DNA of 64,000 nucleotides from Candidatus Liminaster caballi (lineage in GTDB: Bacteria; Bacteroidota; Bacteroidia; Bacteroidales; UBA3663), in contig JAGHUA010000048.1 of assembly GCA_018065085.1 (NCBI GenBank), forward strand, positions 1 to 64,000, in the 5' to 3' direction. The position numbers were made by a program, and so were the translations under genes. Of this stretch, positions 36,363-44,183 are shown one piece after another (the stretch's first letter is position 1; every line of letters begins with the position of its first letter). The notes beneath the pieces are model-generated. The model searched no databases, was not told the origin of the DNA, and was given only the letters and a program-made list of their open reading frames with translations.

Positions 36363-37814
36363 ATGTTACTGACCCAGTTTAAGGCTATCTGCCAGATTCC
36401 GCATCCGTCGGGTCATCTCGACGCCTTGCGTGCGTATATTATAAATAATGTGTCGGCCTGCGGACTGACTGCCGAGGTTGACCGCGTGGGCAATATCAAG
36501 GTCGATGTGCCAGCCTCCGAGGGTTGGGCTGCCAAGGCTGAGGCTCAGGGCAGGAATGCCGGTGAGGTGACCGTGCTCCAGGCTCATTATGACATGGTGC
36601 CGCAAGCCAATCAGGAGCTTCATCATGACTTCGAGCACGATCCGCTGAAGCTGCGGCGCGTTGGCGACCTGCTGATGGCCACCGGCACAACGCTCGGTGC
36701 TGACAACGGCATCGGCGTGGCTGCTATGCTTGCCATCGCCAATGATGATACGCTCGTACACGGTCCGCTCGAACTGCTCTTCACCGTCGATGAGGAGGTG
36801 GGCATGGCAGGCGTGCGCCAGATGCGAGGCGACTGGCTGAAGGGCACAACCCTGCTTAACCTCGACACCGAGAAGGAGGGCGAACTGATGGTTGGTTGTG
36901 CCGGAGCCGTTGACATCACGGCTTCTTACCGTTATAAGCTGGAGGAGGGAATGCCCGACGGCGACGTGCCTGTGCTTCTGAGTCTCAAAGGACTCAAGGG
37001 CGGACATTCGGGCATGGATATCCACCTCGGACGAGGCAATGCCTGTAAGCTGATGGCGCGTTTCCTCAAACATGCGGTGGTGAACTTCGAGGCGCGCCTT
37101 GCATGGATGAACGGTGGAGGCGTGAGAAATGCCATTCCGCGCGAGGCAGAGGCTTTGATCACCGTGCCGGCCGAGGTCGTTGACGAACTGATGGACGAGG
37201 TGGCTTATTATGCCGAGCTTTTCCGCTATGAGTTGCGTGGCGCAGATGACGGTGTGGTGTTTACGGCTATTGAGACGAGTGCGCCTGACACCCTGTTGCC
37301 CGAAGAGGTGCAGGACGACATTCTCAATTCGCTCGAAGCTGTTCATGACGGTGTGTTGCGTTTCTCGCCCGACGTGCCGGGAGTGGTCGAGACATCGAGC
37401 AACCTTGCCACCGTTGAGATGACTCGTCAGGGAGATGCAGGAATCTGCAACGTAGTGATCATGGCGCGCGGATTGAACGAGGAGATGAAACGAGCCATCG
37501 CGTCGCGTATCCAGAGCACTTTCATTCTCAGTGGTGCCCGTGTGGATTTCTCTGCCGCCTATCCAGGTTGGGAACTTCCTCTCAATTCGCCTCTTCTGCG
37601 TCGTATGCGTCAGCTATACGCTTCTTTGTTCGGCACAGAGGCGAGAATCAACTCTGTGCATTGCGGCCTTGAGTGCGGCATCATCCACGACCTCTATCCG
37701 CAGATGCAGATCATCAGCTTTGGTCCTACCATCCATCATCCTCACAGCCCGGAGGAAAGCGTCGAACTCAACAGCATCGACCGCTTCTGGCGTCTGCTCT
37801 GCGAGGCAATATGA
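36363..37814 (+). CDS. pepD: Aminoacyl-histidine dipeptidase (PepD, M20 family)
   Basis: 483 residues, normal PepD length. Metal-site motifs are visible: QAHYDMVPQ (His and Asp of site 1), LGADNGIGVAAMLAI, LFTVDEEVGMAGV (catalytic Glu pair), NLDTEKEGEL and the C-terminal FGPTIHHPHSPEE. The lid domain lies between about residues 200 and 360. It hydrolyses Xaa-His and other dipeptides in the cytoplasm. It sits 24 bases after the flippase-like gene. Confidence 0.95.
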   Translation: MLLTQFKAICQIPHPSGHLDALRAYIINNVSACGLTAEVDRVGNIKVDVPASEGWAAKAEAQGRNAGEVTVLQAHYDMVPQANQELHHDFEHDPLKLRRVGDLLMATGTTLGADNGIGVAAMLAIANDDTLVHGPLELLFTVDEEVGMAGVRQMRGDWLKGTTLLNLDTEKEGELMVGCAGAVDITASYRYKLEEGMPDGDVPVLLSLKGLKGGHSGMDIHLGRGNACKLMARFLKHAVVNFEARLAWMNGGGVRNAIPREAEALITVPAEVVDELMDEVAYYAELFRYELRGADDGVVFTAIETSAPDTLLPEEVQDDILNSLEAVHDGVLRFSPDVPGVVETSSNLATVEMTRQGDAGICNVVIMARGLNEEMKRAIASRIQSTFILSGARVDFSAAYPGWELPLNSPLLRRMRQLYASLFGTEARINSVHCGLECGIIHDLYPQMQIISFGPTIHHPHSPEESVELNSIDRFWRLLCEAI

Positions 37815-37839
37815 ACGAAAAATATAACAAAGATAACAA

Positions 37840-39642
37840 ATGTTGCGCTCTTTAATTCTCTCATTGTTGTTGCTGTTGTCAACGGCATTGCATGCACAGA
37901 TAGCGGTTGAGTCTTTCGAGCTCGATGAGTTCGACCTTACTGCCAATCGTCCTGCCACCCAGGTCTTTGACCTCGATGGCAATCCTTGCGCATTGATTAA
38001 GGTAGAGACTACGCTAAAGGGACTGACTTTTGACACCGGTATGCTTGCTATCATGAAGTCTGATTATCGTGTTGGCGAAATTTGGCTTTATGTGCCGCGT
38101 GGCGTCCGGTATATCTCAATATTCCATCCCGACCTCGGTGTGCTGCGTAAACATGACCTTGGCATGTCGGTGCAGAAAGCAAAGACCTATATCCTGAAAC
38201 TTCGTGCCGGCACGGTCAAGACCATTGTTGAAGAGGCAGTAACATCGCAGTTCCTGGTCATTCAGGTGGAACCAGCCAACGCCACGGTCATCGTGAACAA
38301 TGAGGTGTGGCCTGTCAACGACGGTGTGGCGCGTAAGTATGTGCCGTTTGGCGACTATCAGTTCTCGGTCATGGCTCCTGACTATGTGACCCACAAAAGT
38401 GCAGCGCGTGTTGCCGACCCAGAGAACAACATTATGGTCAAGGTGCAGCTCAAGCCGAACTTCGTGCCTATTACGGTCAACGTGGGCTTGAATGCAGATA
38501 TCTGGATTGATGGCGAACGCCGAGGCTCTGGCATTTGGACAGGCAATCTCGGTGCTGGCGATCATCGTTTTGAGGCACGTAAGGACGGATACATCTCAAC
38601 CTCGCAGCAACAGACTGTCAACATCGAAGAAGGCGCAAAGAGCTTTACCCTTACTGATCCTACGCCTATTTATGGCCGCCTTATGGTCAACACTTTGCCT
38701 GATCTCGCTGACATCTATATTGATGGCGAGAAAGTAGGCCAGACTCCTAAGGCAATCAATAAAGTTGTGATTGGCACTCGCAAGGTGACCATCCGCAAGG
38801 AAGGATATGAAGACTTTACAAAAGACGTTATCATCAGCGAGGGTCAGACTGCATCCGTCGATGGACAGATGACGAAAAGTGCTGCGCCTACATCTGTTTA
38901 CGCTGGTCAGTCTTTAAATGCCAACTCAATTTATGAATCAAGTCCTAGTTCTTCGACTCAATCATTTGTTGTCAATGGAGTCTCCTTTTCAATGGTGGCT
39001 GTCAGTGGCGGAACATTCCAGATGGGAGCGACACGCGAACAATTAGCACCATGGAACGATGAGAAACCTGTGCATAGTGTTACTCTTTCAAATTATTACA
39101 TAGGAGAGTCAGAGGTAACGCAAGCTTTATGGATTGCTGTCATGGGTCAAAATCCTTCAAAAATTAAAGGAGACAACCTTCCTGTTGAAAAAGTGTCTTG
39201 GAAGGATTGTCAGGTGTTCATTCAAAAGCTAAATCAGCTAACGGGAAAGAACTTCCGTTTGCCAACCGAGGCTGAATGGGAATATGCTGCGCGTGGTGGC
39301 AAGGAGAGTAAAGGCTATCAGCATTCTGGAAGCAATGAACTAGATAAAGTCGCATGGTATAATGGTAATTGTAATGAGAGAACTCATGCGGTAAAAACAT
39401 TGCAGCCAAATGAACTTGGAGTTTATGATATGAATGGCAATGTGTGGGAATGGTGTCAAGATGTATATGCCGATTACGTTGTCAATTCACAGACAAATCC
39501 TACAGGTCCGACCTCTGGGTCAGAACGAGTACTCCGTGGTGGCAGTTGGGATGTTGATGGAAGACGTTGCCGTATCACAAATCGTACTTCAGAATCTGTA
39601 AAAGAACGAGAAGAAGATTATGGTTTCCGCCTCGCTCTTTAG
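37840..39642 (+). CDS. Secreted PEGA-domain protein with formylglycine-generating-enzyme-like domain
   Basis: 600 residues. The signal peptide ends near HAQ (residue 20). A beta-rich N-terminal part is followed by about three PEGA-type repeats (residues about 135-200, 205-275, 280-345; IYIDGEKVGQTPKAI is typical). The C-terminal SUMF1/FGE-sulfatase domain (about 370-600) includes GGTFQMGATREQ, FRLPTEAEWEYAARGG, NVWEWCQDVYADY and VLRGGSWD. The paired Cys of true formylglycine enzymes is not obvious, so a structural or other iron/copper-type activity is likelier. From about 38,900 onward the coding sequence turns clearly more AT-rich, which suggests the FGE part was acquired or swapped separately. 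It faces the TIR/TPR locus convergently. Confidence 0.82.
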   Translation: MLRSLILSLLLLLSTALHAQIAVESFELDEFDLTANRPATQVFDLDGNPCALIKVETTLKGLTFDTGMLAIMKSDYRVGEIWLYVPRGVRYISIFHPDLGVLRKHDLGMSVQKAKTYILKLRAGTVKTIVEEAVTSQFLVIQVEPANATVIVNNEVWPVNDGVARKYVPFGDYQFSVMAPDYVTHKSAARVADPENNIMVKVQLKPNFVPITVNVGLNADIWIDGERRGSGIWTGNLGAGDHRFEARKDGYISTSQQQTVNIEEGAKSFTLTDPTPIYGRLMVNTLPDLADIYIDGEKVGQTPKAINKVVIGTRKVTIRKEGYEDFTKDVIISEGQTASVDGQMTKSAAPTSVYAGQSLNANSIYESSPSSSTQSFVVNGVSFSMVAVSGGTFQMGATREQLAPWNDEKPVHSVTLSNYYIGESEVTQALWIAVMGQNPSKIKGDNLPVEKVSWKDCQVFIQKLNQLTGKNFRLPTEAEWEYAARGGKESKGYQHSGSNELDKVAWYNGNCNERTHAVKTLQPNELGVYDMNGNVWEWCQDVYADYVVNSQTNPTGPTSGSERVLRGGSWDVDGRRCRITNRTSESVKEREEDYGFRLAL

Positions 39643-39780
39643 GTTATTTTCAATCCCTTCGGGTGGTTTAGGTTAATCTGGATAATGATTAACTTATTAG
39701 CTAATTTTGCCCATGAAATCATGGCAATATCTGTAGTTTTGAGTGAAAAACATAAAAGATTGCTTAAAATCTTATTAAAG

Positions 39781-39814
39781 TTTGCATGTGTTTGAGAAAT
39801 ATTACATATATTTG
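39781..39814 (+). promoter_or_regulatory. Promoter of the 72-residue gene
   Basis: TTTG (39781-39784), 22 bases, TATATTTG (39807-39814), about 33 bases before ATG 39848. The gap 39643-39847 has no other visible feature. Confidence 0.6.
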
Positions 39815-39847
39815 CGCAGACAAATGTTATATTAAAACAAATAAAGC

Positions 39848-40066
39848 ATGAGTTACTCAGAAATGGCACAACTTGATGTGCTTAATGTAGTTCGTGGCAT
39901 CAAGACAGATGCTGACTATATGGAATTCCGCAATCTTCTTGCTCGCTATTTTGCTGACAAGGCGCAGAAGGCGATCGACGCTATGTGGGACAGTGGAGAA
40001 ATTAATGAAGAAACAATCGAAGAATGGGGTAACACCAAAATGAGGACTCCTTATCGCAGAAGTTAG
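39848..40066 (+). CDS. Small conserved hypothetical protein, antitoxin-like
   Basis: 72 residues, acidic in the middle and ending WGNTKMRTPYRRS. A small protein with a C-terminal EEWG--HxRTPY-type ending is a form I associate with short Bacteroidetes genes lying before PIN-family toxins, but this is from memory and uncertain. No toxin gene follows; a repeat array begins 38 bases after the stop. It has its own good promoter, which supports it being a real gene. The function is unknown; an orphan antitoxin or a stand-alone regulator are possibilities. Confidence 0.65.
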   Translation: MSYSEMAQLDVLNVVRGIKTDADYMEFRNLLARYFADKAQKAIDAMWDSGEINEETIEEWGNTKMRTPYRRS

Positions 40067-40103
40067 AGAATACCAAAAAACTTTCGTTAGGACTTCCCAA
40101 CAC

Positions 40104-40278
40104 TTGGGAACTAACCAATACGATTGCGTTGGTTAGATTTAAGAGTTGGGAACTAACCAATACGATTGCATTGGTTAGATTTAAGAGTTGGGAACTAACC
40201 AATACGATTGCGTTGGTTAGAACTAAGAGTTGGGAACTAACAAAAAAAGTTTTGTTGGTTAGAACTAAGACTTGGGAA
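40104..40278 (+). repeat. 42-bp tandem repeats with nested inverted repeats
   Basis: Four exact-length 42-bp units start at 40104, 40146, 40188 and 40230, with a partial fifth at 40272. Each begins TTGGGAACTAACC and holds CTAACCAA/TTGGTTAG arms around a 10-base loop. GGTTAG of one unit can also pair with CTAACC of the next, so two mutually exclusive folds exist. Unit 4 has a changed, A-rich loop. There are no unique spacers, so this is not a CRISPR array. Confidence 0.9.
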
Positions 40279-40290
40279 ATGCAAAAATAA

Positions 40291-40340
40291 GTTTCGTGAG
40301 GACTTCCTCAGAGTTGGGAGGTCCTCACGAAACATTTTTT
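40291..40340. terminator. Long-stem bidirectional terminator
   Basis: GTTTCGTGAGGAC (40291-40303) pairs perfectly with GTCCTCACGAAAC (40321-40333); the inner TTCC/GGGA can add pairs. Six T follow at 40335-40340, and the other strand is also T-rich past the stem. It separates the convergent small gene and the minus-strand TPR gene, and may also be a diverged member of the adjacent repeat array. Confidence 0.75.
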
Positions 40341-40376
40341 GACATCACAACAAAGTTGCGAGCTATCGAACAGAGT

Positions 40377-42206
40377 TTAGTGGCTGTCGCGAATCTTGAT
40401 CAAGGCATCAAAAAGCTCGCGGTTGGAGTCCTGATCGGCTTTGTTCATCTTGCCGAAAGCGCTGATGGCACGTTCAACATAGTTGTCGGACTTCACGCGG
40501 TTGCCCATAGCCTCGTAAAGGTGTGCACCAATGTCGCAGAGATTGAATTCGTCATATCGATGAGCCTCAGGGTCGGTGACCATAATCTCGTTGAGAAGCT
40601 GCTCGGACTTGAGCAGGTATTTCTCGCATTCCTCAAGGTTAGGGAGATGGAGGTTAGCCTCGGCGAGATTGTTGTAGCCCGACTGCAGGTATTGAATGGT
40701 CGATAGAGGATTCTGCTCGTAGAACTTCTCCTGGATGTGGACGTATTCCGACTGAGCCTCGATGAGTCCCTTCCAGTCGTTGGTCATATAGTAGATCTGA
40801 CTCTGGTTGGTCAGAGCCACGTTGAGCGATACGAAGCTCTCGTACTGGTCCTTCGAGATGGTGCGGGCAATCTCCACGGCCTTCTTCGACGTGCTGACAG
40901 CCTCGTCGGCCTTGCCGCCATAGAGCAGGCAGAGAGCCTGTTCGGCATACATATTGCTGGCAATCTCGGCATACGACTCAGGTTCCTCGGCATACAGGCG
41001 GTCGCTGACCTCAATGCCACGCGCAAGCGTCTCGGTAAGCTTGGCGAGGTTGTTGGTCCAGCGATAGAACAGGGCCAGCTGGCGCAGATCCTGCGCAAGG
41101 CGTGGAGCAAAGCGTCCGGGTTCGGCAGCCGAGAGCGAGTCGTCGATGTGATAAGAGATCTGGAAGCAGCGGTTTGCCTCGTCGAACTTACGCCAGCGCA
41201 TGTAGGCCTGACCCTGGCGACGCCAGCCATCGGCATAACGTTCAGGATTGTTCTTGCAGCCACGGATGTAGATCATACGATAGCGGACAGACTCATCGAG
41301 GTCGTTCTGCTTCAGGGCGTGTTCGGCGTATTCCCACACGGCGAGCAGCTGAGTGGTGTCGGCATCAGCCACGGCCTTGAGCAGGTCGGTGACCTTCTGG
41401 AAGTTCTCGCGACCGCCAGCCAGACGGTAGGTAGCCACCTGACGACCGATGGCAGCGTGTATGCTCTCGCGCTGGCTGCGTTTCTTAGCCTCAAGCTTGG
41501 AGAGCTGTTCCTGAGCCTGGTCGATCTTGGCAATCTCCTGTGACTGCTTCTCATACTGGGCCTGGAAATCCTCCGACTCATACTGGCGGATAGCCTCGTC
41601 GATCTTACCGTCCTTGACAAGCTTGATGAGTTTCTGCTGCTTGCCGTTGAGTTCGGAGAGGTCGATGCGTGCAAACTGATCGACGTAGTTCTCCAGATCT
41701 TCGAGCTGCTGCTGATACTGGTTCTCAAGGTCGGTGAGTTTCTTCTGATATTCCTCTTCGAGCATGGCGGTCTTCTTGCGCTCGGCGGCAAGGCGTGCCT
41801 GTTCCTGCTTGTACTGGCGTTCGTAACTTTCGCTTGCCACGCGGCTGTACTGGTCGCGCAGGGCACGCAGGCGGTCGGCCTTACACAGGACGATCATGAA
41901 CGGACGCTGAGGCGAGACGTTCCATTGTTCGAGAGCCTGTTTGTTGAAGATTTCATATCCACTCTTCTCGATGCGGCGCACGGTGACGCGGTCGCCGGCA
42001 TGGAGGGTGCGGAAGCGCAGGGTGGCAAGGCCGTTCTGATCGGACATTGCTGCACCGGCGTTGAGCACCGTCACGCCGACATCGGCCAACGGAGTCTTCT
42101 GCTGTTTCTCGTTATATTCGCGCACCTCGATCTGCTGTTCGCTCTGCGCAAAGCCGGCAAGGGCAAACGCCATGAGGGCGGCGGTCAGGAAATAGTGTTT
42201 CATCAT
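40377..42206 (-). CDS. Periplasmic coiled-coil and TPR protein with carboxypeptidase-regulatory-like domain
   Basis: 609 residues. The signal peptide ends near GFAQ (residue 20). Residues about 25-100 form a beta-sandwich of CarboxypepD-regulatory type (TPLADVGVTVLNAGAAMSDQNGLATLRF). A Gln/Glu-rich coiled coil follows (about 115-240), then TPR-like helical repeats (about 270-600). No enzyme motif is seen, and the protein is predicted to be periplasmic. The N-terminal 240 residues are paralogous to the gene just upstream. Start and upstream stop overlap by 4 bases, so translation is coupled in the TIR operon. Confidence 0.78.
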   Translation of the reverse strand: MMKHYFLTAALMAFALAGFAQSEQQIEVREYNEKQQKTPLADVGVTVLNAGAAMSDQNGLATLRFRTLHAGDRVTVRRIEKSGYEIFNKQALEQWNVSPQRPFMIVLCKADRLRALRDQYSRVASESYERQYKQEQARLAAERKKTAMLEEEYQKKLTDLENQYQQQLEDLENYVDQFARIDLSELNGKQQKLIKLVKDGKIDEAIRQYESEDFQAQYEKQSQEIAKIDQAQEQLSKLEAKKRSQRESIHAAIGRQVATYRLAGGRENFQKVTDLLKAVADADTTQLLAVWEYAEHALKQNDLDESVRYRMIYIRGCKNNPERYADGWRRQGQAYMRWRKFDEANRCFQISYHIDDSLSAAEPGRFAPRLAQDLRQLALFYRWTNNLAKLTETLARGIEVSDRLYAEEPESYAEIASNMYAEQALCLLYGGKADEAVSTSKKAVEIARTISKDQYESFVSLNVALTNQSQIYYMTNDWKGLIEAQSEYVHIQEKFYEQNPLSTIQYLQSGYNNLAEANLHLPNLEECEKYLLKSEQLLNEIMVTDPEAHRYDEFNLCDIGAHLYEAMGNRVKSDNYVERAISAFGKMNKADQDSNRELFDALIKIRDSH

Positions 42207-42985
42207 TGTCTGATACCTTCCATGAAGTCAATAATCTGTCTGATTGAGTCGCGGGCCTCCACCTTGTTCTGACGAATCACGGAGAGGCTGTCCTGAGCGC
42301 TGTTGATCTGTTTGATCTCGCGGCTCTGTGTCTGATACTGTCCGAGCAGGTTCATCTGTTCGTAGCGGAGAATGGCATCGTCGATCTTGCCTTCCTGCAC
42401 GAGAGCGATGATGTTCTGTTCGGCCTCCGAGAGTTCGGAAAGGTCGAAGCGTGCAAACTTCTCGACGTAGAGATCGAGGTTCTCAAGCTGTTCGTCGTAC
42501 TGATCCTGAACGGCCTGGAGTTTTGACTGATATTCAGCCTCCTTGAGCTTGCCAGCCTCGCGTTCGGCACGGATGCGGGCCTTGTCCTTCTCCAACTGGC
42601 GTGCATAGCTTTCGCTTGCCACCTGGTTATACTGATCGCAGAGGGCGCGGAACCTGTCGCTGCGACACAGGATGAGCTGGAAGGTCTGCTGTGGAGCCAC
42701 GGTCCATTGTTCGACGGCCTCCTGGTTGAAGACCTCATAGCCTGCCTTCTCCAGACGGCGCAGCACCACGGCATCGCCAGCCTTCAGCGTGCGGAATGAG
42801 AGAGTCAGGAGTCCCTGGTCGTCGCTCATGGCAGCACCGGCATTATTGACCGTGAGGCCCACACCCTTGAGAGGCGTCTTTGAGTCCTTGCCGTTGTATT
42901 CCAGAATCTGCACAGGCTGTGTGCTCTGGGCAAAGGCTCCGAGCGCGAGTGCAAACAGGGCGGCAACAAATGTGAGTCGTTTCAT
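42203..42985 (-). CDS. Short paralogue: periplasmic regulatory-domain and coiled-coil protein
   Basis: 260 residues. The signal peptide ends near GAFAQ (residue 20). The CarboxypepD-regulatory-like domain (TPLKGVGLTVNNAGAAMSDDQG) and the coiled coil match the first 240 residues of the downstream 609-residue protein throughout, including LCRSDRFRALCDQYNQVASESY against LCKADRLRALRDQYSRVASESY. The TPR half is absent; the protein ends soon after the coiled coil. It looks like a partial tandem duplication kept as an intact gene. It begins 3 bases after the TIR gene stop. Confidence 0.76.
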   Translation of the reverse strand: MKRLTFVAALFALALGAFAQSTQPVQILEYNGKDSKTPLKGVGLTVNNAGAAMSDDQGLLTLSFRTLKAGDAVVLRRLEKAGYEVFNQEAVEQWTVAPQQTFQLILCRSDRFRALCDQYNQVASESYARQLEKDKARIRAEREAGKLKEAEYQSKLQAVQDQYDEQLENLDLYVEKFARFDLSELSEAEQNIIALVQEGKIDDAILRYEQMNLLGQYQTQSREIKQINSAQDSLSVIRQNKVEARDSIRQIIDFMEGIRQ

Positions 42986-42988
42986 CGT

Positions 42989-44116
42989 TTACTTGGCTTT
43001 GTGCAGGAGGAACACGACATCCGAGGCAACTGTCTCTTCAGGGCTGTCGAATATCTGGTATCCCTCAGCAGTGATTATTACGTCTTTATATTCGCGCTGA
43101 GCCTCGATTGGGAGGTCAATGCAGAAGTGTCCGTCAGCATCGGTCAGAACCTTGAAGTCGCCCTCATCGATCGAGAACTCGGCGCCGACGATAGGCTCCT
43201 GAGTGTCGAAGTCGAGGATGCGGCCCGAGAAGAAGCGGAAGGTGTCGTCGCGCTTGAGGTCGAGGCTGAGCTTCGAGCCGAGTCCTGCGCTCACAACCGG
43301 CGAGGCGCTGATGCTGTCATAGTACGGAGCCTTGAACGACACATCGATAGGCTGCAGACGGTGATAGCCAGCCGCGCTGTGGAGCTGAATGGTGGTGTCG
43401 AGCGTGGTGAGCTGATATTCGTTGCCATCGACGGTCAGAACGCCACCCACGCCATCGGCTGTGGTGCCGAACGGAAGCTGATGCTGAGCATCGTGGAGCG
43501 TCATGGTGAGCTGAACAGGCAGGGCGAACCAATAGATAAGGAACAGGGCTGCGGCAGCAGAAAGGCTGTTGATGGCGATGCGGCGGCGACGTTCGCGCTC
43601 GTGACGTTTCCAGAGGGTGTCGAACGAGACGTCGAGCATCTTCGACACGACGCGGATGAAGGCCTTGCGCTCGCCAACCTCAGCGATGCTGACACCGAGA
43701 AGCTCGGCTTCGGGATGAGCCTGGGTGTATTCTTTCAGATAGCGAGGGAAGCACTCAAGGTCGGGATTGTAGCAGTTGGGCTGACCATCGACGATGAGCG
43801 GGATGATGCAGTCGAGACGACCCCATTCGATGAATGACTGAACCTCCTTGCTTACCCATTCAGACTTGGCTGAGTTAGGCGAGCAGAGCACGATGAGGAA
43901 CTTGGAGGCGAGCAGGTTGTCGCGCAAAACATTGCCCAATACGCCGGTGTTGAGGTCGGTCTGATCGCGGAACACAGGACGGATGAATCGGCTGTCGTCG
44001 AACTCATTGTGAATCTCGGTCGGCAACTTGTATGTCTCAAGATTCTTCTGCAGCCATTTGGCCCACTTCACATCTTTGTGGTTGTAGCTGATAAAGGCAA
44101 AGTTTTTTCTTTCCAT
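42989..44116 (-). CDS. Membrane TIR-domain protein with periplasmic regulatory-like domain
   Basis: 375 residues. An N-terminal TIR domain (about 1-160) starts NFAFISYNHKD (the SYxxxD box) and has a BB-loop-like RPVFRDQTDLNTG. SEWVSKEV holds a candidate catalytic Glu, E91, next to the conserved Trp W87, so NADase activity is possible. A basic stretch and one membrane helix (about 180-201) follow. The remainder is predicted periplasmic and ends in a CarboxypepD-regulatory-like beta-sandwich (TQEPIVGAEFSIDEGDFKV, about 290-375). No signal peptide is present, so the TIR domain faces the cytoplasm. It heads a three-gene operon with the two periplasmic proteins. Function is unknown; stress sensing or defence signalling are inferences. 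Confidence 0.82.
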   Translation of the reverse strand: MERKNFAFISYNHKDVKWAKWLQKNLETYKLPTEIHNEFDDSRFIRPVFRDQTDLNTGVLGNVLRDNLLASKFLIVLCSPNSAKSEWVSKEVQSFIEWGRLDCIIPLIVDGQPNCYNPDLECFPRYLKEYTQAHPEAELLGVSIAEVGERKAFIRVVSKMLDVSFDTLWKRHERERRRRIAINSLSAAAALFLIYWFALPVQLTMTLHDAQHQLPFGTTADGVGGVLTVDGNEYQLTTLDTTIQLHSAAGYHRLQPIDVSFKAPYYDSISASPVVSAGLGSKLSLDLKRDDTFRFFSGRILDFDTQEPIVGAEFSIDEGDFKVLTDADGHFCIDLPIEAQREYKDVIITAEGYQIFDSPEETVASDVVFLLHKAK

Positions 44117-44183
44117 AATTATAAGAGTGTTTATTAATTGTTTCGTTTAATCGGGATGTTTCTTTTTTGTCGTTGTGCGTGGC

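Noticed and set aside
40002-40202. Repetitive 66-codon minus-strand protein
   Set aside because: It is simply the 42-bp repeats read in frame (42 is divisible by 3).
40104-40278. CRISPR array
   Set aside because: The 42-bp units abut directly with no unique spacers and contain internal palindromes; no cas genes are present.
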